Positions 58,482 through 64,000 of a stretch of DNA of 64,000 nt are shown here, in pieces; within the stretch, counting starts at the first letter, position 1; each line of letters starts with the position of its first letter. This DNA is from Phanerochaete sordida. Taxonomy: Eukaryota > Basidiomycota > Agaricomycetes > Polyporales > Phanerochaetaceae. Location: positions 1 through 64,000 of the forward strand of contig BPQB01000084.1 in the NCBI GenBank assembly GCA_019973155.2, given 5' to 3'. The notes under the pieces are model-generated. The model did no database searches. It was not told where the DNA came from and saw nothing but the letters and a program-made list of their open reading frames with translations. The translations under genes and the position numbers were made by a program.

Positions 58482-59705
58482 ATGGGTTGGGACAACATCA
58501 AGCTGAACGACGGTGCGAGCGTGCCCGCCATGTTCTCCTGGGCATCCAGTCGCTGACAGAATCCTAGGCACCGAGATACCGTCCGTTGCGTTCGGCACCT
58601 GGACGCTTGGGAACGGCCAGCAGACGATAGATAACGTCGACCAGGCTCTCGATACCGGCTTCAGTCACATTGGTGCGTGTATCACCAGTTTCATACGAGG
58701 TGGTGCTCATGAGGCGGCTGCAGACACTGCGCAGGCTTACGGCAATGAGCTCGAGGCCGGAACCGCTCTGCGCGATAGCGGTCTCAAGCGTGATGACATC
58801 TATATCACTACCAAATACTCTGGACGCGACGGGCTCGACATTGACACGTCCATTCACAACAGTCTGCGCAACGTACGTCGCGTGTGCTGCTGTCTTAGAC
58901 ACTGCTTGCCTGACTGAAAGATAGCTCGGGGTGAACCATGTCGACCTCTACCTGATCCACCACCCACGGCTCGCGGTGCCAGACATCCCGACCGCGTGGT
59001 CGCAGATGGAGAAGCTCAAGTCGGACGGCTTCACCAAGTGCGCATACCTTTCCGCTCCCACGGGTCGTGAACTTACCGCCCCGCAGGAGCATCGGCGTGA
59101 GCAACTTCGAGATCACGGACCTCGAGACGCTGCTCGACCACGCCAAGGTCAAGCCCGCCGCGAACCAGATCCTGCTGCACCCGTACGTCTGGGAGCGCCA
59201 GGCGCCGCTCGTCGCCTTCTGCCAGAAGCACGGGATCGCCGTCGAGGCGTACAGCGTGCTCATCCCGCTCACGCGCCAGCCCGGCGGCCCCGTCGATGTC
59301 CCCGTCAAGGCCATCGCGCTCCGCGAGAAGGTCGAGCCCGAGCAGGTGCTCCTCGCGTGGGCAAAATCCAAGGGCGTCGTTGTCGTCACGTACGTATCAG
59401 TCGCACATACGAGAGTGGCAGGCTGACGCTGGGTGATGCAGCTCGAGCACGAAGAAGGACCGCCTGCAGCGCTACCTGGACGCCGGAGATCTCAGTAAGT
59501 CGCTGTTCACCAACCGACCACAGACCGCGACTTACCTCGTACGGCAGAGCTTACAGACGACGACATCTCCGCTATCGACAAGGCTGGCAGCTTGGGTGCT
59601 CGCCGATTCACCGTGCGCACCTTCGTCGCGCGCGCGGTCGGTCTTTCGCTCGTCGCGGCTGCGGTCCTCGGCGCATGCAGCTACATGGGCATCGACCTCA
59701 TCTGA
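58482..59705 (+). CDS. Aldo/keto reductase with C-terminal membrane anchor
   Basis: Predicted 303-aa NADPH-dependent reductase. Exons: 58482-58512, 58568-58672, 58724-58872, 58925-59037, 59087-59389, 59442-59494, 59548-59705. Family motifs: VAFGTWTLG, active-site Tyr in DTAQAYGNE, catalytic Lys in ITTKY, His in LYLIHHP, then GVSNFE and the cofactor-loop TSSTKKDRL. The last 35 residues (after ISAIDKAGS) are unusual: a hydrophobic span VGLSLVAAAVLGACSYMGI ends four residues before the stop, which predicts tail anchoring to an internal membrane. Most fungal AKRs are soluble. Substrate unknown. It converges on GLE1 with 132 bp between stops. Confidence 0.9.
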
Positions 59706-59837
59706 GCCTGCGGAGCCGGGTGTATCATCAGTGTAAAATTACAAGTAAATATGCGAAAGCCAGTGTACAGCAGATGGAGCGACGAAACAGAGCGAAAAGT
59801 CTGGCCGTAAACCAAGAAGAGAAAGCAGAAGGACAGT

Positions 59838-61904
59838 CTACGCGCCCATGATCCTTTCGATCTCTAGCTGCACGCGTGTGCGCGCCGCGATGCCCTCAGG
59901 AGCGCTGCCACCGAGCAGCCTGCCCTGCTGGCCGTTGATGCCTTCCGTAGCACACTCATAGAGAAGCTCCAGCACCTTGATCCACTGCACGCCCCAAATC
60001 TCTTTGGCCTTGGCACCAAAGACGTCGAGCGCGACTGTACGCACATCAGCGCGCGGAGCAAGGACAGAGCCGACAGCGCCACTCACCATAGATGATCTCT
60101 GCCGCGACGGGGCTGTCGAGGAGCTGCGGCTGCGACAGGAGGCGCGCAAAGTACTGCCAGTAACGCTGTACGCGGAAGCGGGGGTCGAGCTGGCGTTCGA
60201 ACGCGGCGCCGGCCGCGAGCACCGTGAAGTACACGCGCATCATGCCCGCTACGCGCTGCAGGTGCTCGCCGAGCGGCTCGTCGCGGCGGCGTAACCCCCG
60301 CGCGCGTGCGGCGCCCTCCGCGTCGAACGGCGCGCCGTCGAAGTCCGCGCCGGGCACCACGAACGGGATCGGCCAGGCGCCCGCGCGCTGGCACAGCCGC
60401 GCCCAGAAGATGTTCGGGAACCGCTCGAGGTGCGCGAGGAAGTTCGCCGTCACCTGGCCCAGCGGGATCGCGCTCCGCTTCTCGGCAGTCACCTCGGTCT
60501 CGGCCTGCAGCAGGATCGCCTTCGCGAGCGCGGAGAGCGTGGCGAGGTACACCTGCTTGCGGTCGTCGCTCAGGCTCAGATTTTGGCTCGCGTTTGGTGG
60601 CGGTGGGTTGACGATCTGGATAACTAGTTGGGTCTGAGGCGGGTGAGCGGGAAGTCGAGGGCCTGGAGCAGCTGTAGGACTTACGATTCGGACAATTGAC
60701 TCGGCGTCGTTCGTCAGCTGTCCTATCTTCGGTGTGACTCCTCTTCGTCCAGCATTGAGCAGCTGCTTGAGCTGAGGATTTGCCTTGACGGGACGCATAA
60801 CTTTGTTTTTGAGTTTCTACGCGGGTTGTTAGAGAGGGCGATTCACAATAGACTAGTTGATTCACCCCAAGCAGATCCCGTGCTTTCATCCAATCTTCTT
60901 TTGCCGTGGTCAGACCAGCTTGTTGCCGCGTCTGAGCCTCCGCTTGCTCCTGCTGCTCCTTCTGACGAGCGAGCTCCTCCTCTTGCTGTTTCTGTTGCGC
61001 ATCGCGCAGCAGCAGCTGCCGCATTTCCTCCTCGTCTTTGCGCTTCTTCTCTTCCTCCTGCTGCTTGCGCTCACGTTCCAGACGAGCCTTCTCCTCGGCT
61101 TCCTTGCGCTTGCGCTCCTCTTCTTCGCGAGCTCTGCGCTCCGCCTCGAGCCGTACCTTGACCTTGTCTTCCTCGATCTTGATCGCGTGCTCGACGCGAT
61201 CCCACATCTCCTTGTCGCGTTGCTTCCAGAATTCGCGTAGTTGTGATTCATGTTTCTGCAGCTGCGTGTTGAACATCTTCAGGCGTGCTTGGACCTCCGC
61301 GACCTGCTGCTGGTGCAGGGCAGCGCGCTGCTTCTCTGCCTCTTGGAGGAGACGTGCATGGGTTTCCTTCTGCTTTGCTCTCATTTCCGCTTGTTCGTGT
61401 CGTGCAGAAATCTGTGGGCGAGTTGCAGTGTCAACGTGGACGTAGATAGGAGCGACTCACGAATGCGTCCTTCCGCGTCTGGTTCTCCCACTCCTCATAC
61501 ACGTCGGTATGCGTCGCACGCAGCCGTATAGATGCAACCATGGCTTCGATTTCGTCTACATCCTTCGACGAACGTCCTCTCCTGCTCAGGCGGCTGAAAG
61601 GCACGCGTTAGCGTGCGCAGGCGCGCCCGGCGCGGAAGCACTCAACAGCTGTGGCTTGGCTTCCTCCGCCTCGGAGTCAGCAGCAGCCTCGTCGGACGAC
61701 GTAGTAACGGACGATTCGGTTTCTGAGAGGCCGTCGTCCGAGTCCTCAGAGTCTGACGGGACGCCGAACGTCGATCTGCGTAGCGGGTTGGCGTGCTTCC
61801 TGTGTCGACTGATCCAGACATGAGGGCTACCCCGCGCACGCTGCGGCGAGTGCTTACCTCCGGGATGGCGAAGGCGAGGGCGAACGTGGTGCTGCGAACT
61901 TCAT
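59838..61904 (-). CDS. GLE1: mRNA export factor Gle1
   Basis: Predicted 576-aa nuclear-pore protein that, with inositol hexakisphosphate, activates the DEAD-box ATPase Dbp5 for mRNA release. Exons: 61858-61904, 61647-61775, 61461-61593, 60866-61411, 60685-60816, 60087-60633, 59838-60034. N-terminal part: Ser/Asp/Glu-rich stretch, then a long charged coiled coil (about residues 120-270, e.g. KEAEEKARLERERKQQEEEK). The C-terminal HEAT-like Gle1 domain begins near 330 (DRKQVYLATLSALAKAILLQ) and contains NIFWARLCQRAGAWPIPFVV, RVQRYWQYFARLL and GVQWIKVLELLYECATEGIN. All seven exons are in phase. Confidence 0.93.
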
Positions 61905-62754
61905 GTGTAAATAATTGGAGGCGACGTGGGGTCTCGAGGGTCAGACTGATTGTTGAGAAGAAAGGCTGACCACGGGCTCGTGGCGTTCGACGCTTAATGG
62001 GCGTCTAGCGTCGCACCGCGGAATAAGCGCCTCGAGCTCAGCTCCCGCGCGACTTGGATAACTCCCGTTTTGACTTTTCATGACTAAGGGTCCTTCACAT
62101 TCACCTTCAGCTCGAAGCCTATAGCTGCGAAGAAAATTTGCGAAGATACCGAATGGACCTGGCACGATGGCAACCTTGAAGGCGATCTCGTCAACTCGTC
62201 GAAATCGCCTTCAAGTTCGCTATCGTCCTTATATCGGAGGCTGTAGGTTGCTGCTCTCGCGAAATCAGTCGTCAAAGTACAGTATCGGTGCGCCTCTTTT
62301 ATCTCCCCGATGATGTCTTGTTCTCTGACGAGAAATTTTGCTAGCGTGTATATCGCTGGCTTAGCGGCTGCCCATCGAGACGATCATAAAAGTCCAAGGA
62401 GGCCCCATAGAAACTTAGATCTACGCAGGCCTGTCTGTCAAACCTGGACTCGAGGATTTTGCGTCATGTCCTCTCGCAAGGATGCCAATAGCTCGAACAG
62501 CCACGAATTCTTGCGGGTGCACTATCTTGCCACGTCCTGGTTCAACGACTCGCTGTACTGTCTCCAGTGCGGGAGACGATCTTGTATGCTCAGCAATGCG
62601 CCACCGGTCAAACGTAATGCCACCGTCTCCGTTCGCGCAACGAGCTCCTTCACGCCACGAAGCGTCATGAAAATCAAATTTTGGTCTACTCTGAAGCCCA
62701 CAGAACAGCGCCGCCGCGTATGCTCCAAGCTCCTGCTGCCTGCCCTGGCACGGC
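61905..62754. other. Intergenic between GLE1 and the last gene
   Basis: About 850 bp, GLE1 promoter and 3' side of the neighbouring gene. No feature supported. Confidence 0.45.
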
Positions 62755-63658
62755 TCACCGCCCGCCGACCTGCGCGTTGTCGGGCACGCTGAACGCGTAC
62801 GGCGACTTGGCGGAGGCCCAGCCGCCCTGGACGGGGTTCGCGCTCGGGTCGTACGGCGCGGCGTCGTACGTCGTGCGCAGGGACGCGCCTGCGCCCGCGG
62901 GCGTCGGCGCCTGCACGACGAACTGCGGGTTCTTCTTCTGCTCCTCGTCCTCGGCGGCGTGCTCCTCCTTGACCTGGCCGAGGTAGTCGAAGACGATGAA
63001 GATGCCCGCTGCGGATGCGCGTCAGTTCCGCGGGGGGCGCATGCGCATGGGGGAGGGACGCACCGAGCTGGAAGATCCAGATGATGACGAAGAGGACGAC
63101 GATGACGGCGCGGATGACGTCGAAGCCCGAGTGGCAGAACCAGTGCTTGAGCTTCTCGTAGTCGCCCGACGCGTCGCCGACGCACTTGTCGACCGCGTTG
63201 TCCTCGCGCCCGTGGAAGAGCGTCCAGACGAAGTAGATGCCGACGGCGACGATCAGCAGCGTGTTCACCGTCACGGTGTACGCGTAAAAGCTGACCGCGC
63301 CGTGCTTGCGCGAGATCGCGCCGACAAGGCTGCGGGCGCGTCAGCACGGGGAGGGCGGGCGGGAGGGCCAAGGCGTACCCGACGACGGAGATCATGGCGA
63401 ACCACGTGTAGGACAGGCTGACGAACCAGAGGCCGAGCTTCTCGTGCGAGCTCAGGTCGAGGTCGCCCGTGACTGCAAACAAATGAGAATCTGCAGGAGT
63501 TTTACGACTCGCGCACGCGACTCACAGTACCTGTGGACCTGGGTCCACCCGGCGACACCAAAGAAGCCGCCGCCGACGAGGCCGATGAGGGCCATGCAGA
63601 AGACGCCGAACCTGACTGGCAGGCAGCAGCAGAACTTGCGGGAGCGGACGTACGCCAT
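62755..63658 (-). CDS. Four-helix membrane protein, tetraspan type
   Basis: Predicted 248-aa membrane protein of unknown function. Exons: 63526-63658, 63379-63472, 63064-63329, 62755-63008. Four hydrophobic segments: FGVFCMALIGLVGGGFFGV (after a Cys-rich start, KFCCCLP, a possible palmitoylation site), LGLWFVSLSYTWFAMISVVG, VTVNTLLIVAVGIYFVWTLF and VIRAVIVVLFVIIWIFQLAG. The loop between helices 3 and 4 has a Cys pair (KCVGDASGDY, WFCHSGF). The soluble tail is Pro/Ala-rich and ends VPDNAQVGGR. Topology resembles MARVEL or tetraspan proteins of fungi; no specific role can be assigned. Confidence 0.85.
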
Positions 63659-63839
63659 CCTTCAATTGCGAGACGTGTCGTGCGAAAGAAAGACTGGTGG
63701 GAAGAGGACGCGTCCGAATTAAACGGGGTGGACTTCGAAGAAAAAACGTAGAGTAGACCGAACGAAAGAAACGGGAACGAAGGTCGTGAAAAGGGTAGGG
63801 GCCAGCCTGAGGGTCCTCCCGCCCGCCGTGCGCGAGGCT

Positions 63840-63845
63840 TATATA
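63840..63845 (-). promoter_or_regulatory. TATA box candidate of the tetraspan gene
   Basis: TATATA followed by AG on the coding strand, about 180 bp upstream of the start codon at 63658. The remaining 63659-64000 segment shows no gene. Confidence 0.35.
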
Positions 63846-64000
63846 CGGCGTGCGCTGCGACATCAAGACACGGGCGTGGTGATGTTTCAGCGGAGCGGTA
63901 CTGATGTGGGCTGTGCGGGGGAGTTGTGCCACGCACAGGGCAGACGGGATCCCTGGATACCGTTGCTGTTGGGAGCCCCATACCCCCAAGGCAGAAGTGT

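Noticed and set aside
1..64000. CRISPR arrays, bacterial operons, ribosome binding sites
   Set aside because: The window is eukaryotic; no regularly spaced repeats or polycistronic layout are present.

Overview
This is a nuclear DNA window from a filamentous basidiomycete, most likely an Agaricomycete (a mushroom or polypore-type fungus). The evidence is dense spliced genes with introns of about 46-60 bp, GT-AG boundaries with gtgcgt/gtaagt donors and CTRAC-like branch sites, strong GC bias in codons, and family members typical of that group (a DUF6534 seven-helix protein, an IML1/DEPDC5 homologue, fungal Zn2Cys6 and C2H2 regulators). I rebuilt gene models by hand from splice signals, phase and protein family knowledge. 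All 23 spliced models give an open frame of whole codons. Nothing was confirmed with a database or transcript.

Layout. 0-1.2 kb: a perfect inverted repeat and an intron-containing tRNA-Thr(UGU). 1.2-9.4 kb: IML1 (brake on TORC1) facing the urea transporter DUR3, which has GATA sites upstream. 10.2-13.4 kb: a class I glutamine amidotransferase and a secreted GH5-like glycosidase. 13.6-17.8 kb: a Cid1-type nucleotidyltransferase and eIF3l. 18.3-23.5 kb (all minus): an Old Yellow Enzyme, the SNARE Syn8 and a cytochrome P450. 23.5-26.2 kb: empty. 26.2-33.6 kb: a one-finger C2H2 regulator, a DUF1348 protein, a GC-rich gap and a Zn2Cys6 regulator. 33.8-34.1 kb: a truncated methyltransferase relic. 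34.6-38.4 kb: an intracellular GH15 glycosidase in 33 exons. 39.8-41.4 kb: a RING protein. 41.4-44.5 kb: empty. 44.5-46.4 kb: the DUF6534 protein in 19 exons. 47.1-51.8 kb: NOP4 (ribosome assembly) and a GNAT-Mss4 fusion. 52.8-56.8 kb: the YPK1/SGK kinase, a PIG-Y-like small membrane protein and the v-SNARE Snc1. 58.5-63.7 kb: a tail-anchored aldo/keto reductase, GLE1 (mRNA export) and a four-helix membrane protein.

How the genes relate. There is no obvious gene cluster of one pathway. Several products touch nutrient signalling and membrane traffic (IML1 upstream of TORC1, YPK1 downstream of TORC2, DUR3, Syn8, Snc1, an Mss4 domain), but this looks like chance neighbourhood. The most unusual property of the window is its exon architecture: about twenty internal exons of 4-19 nt spread over six genes, with the GH15 gene as the extreme case, plus two GC-AG introns in otherwise ordinary conserved genes.
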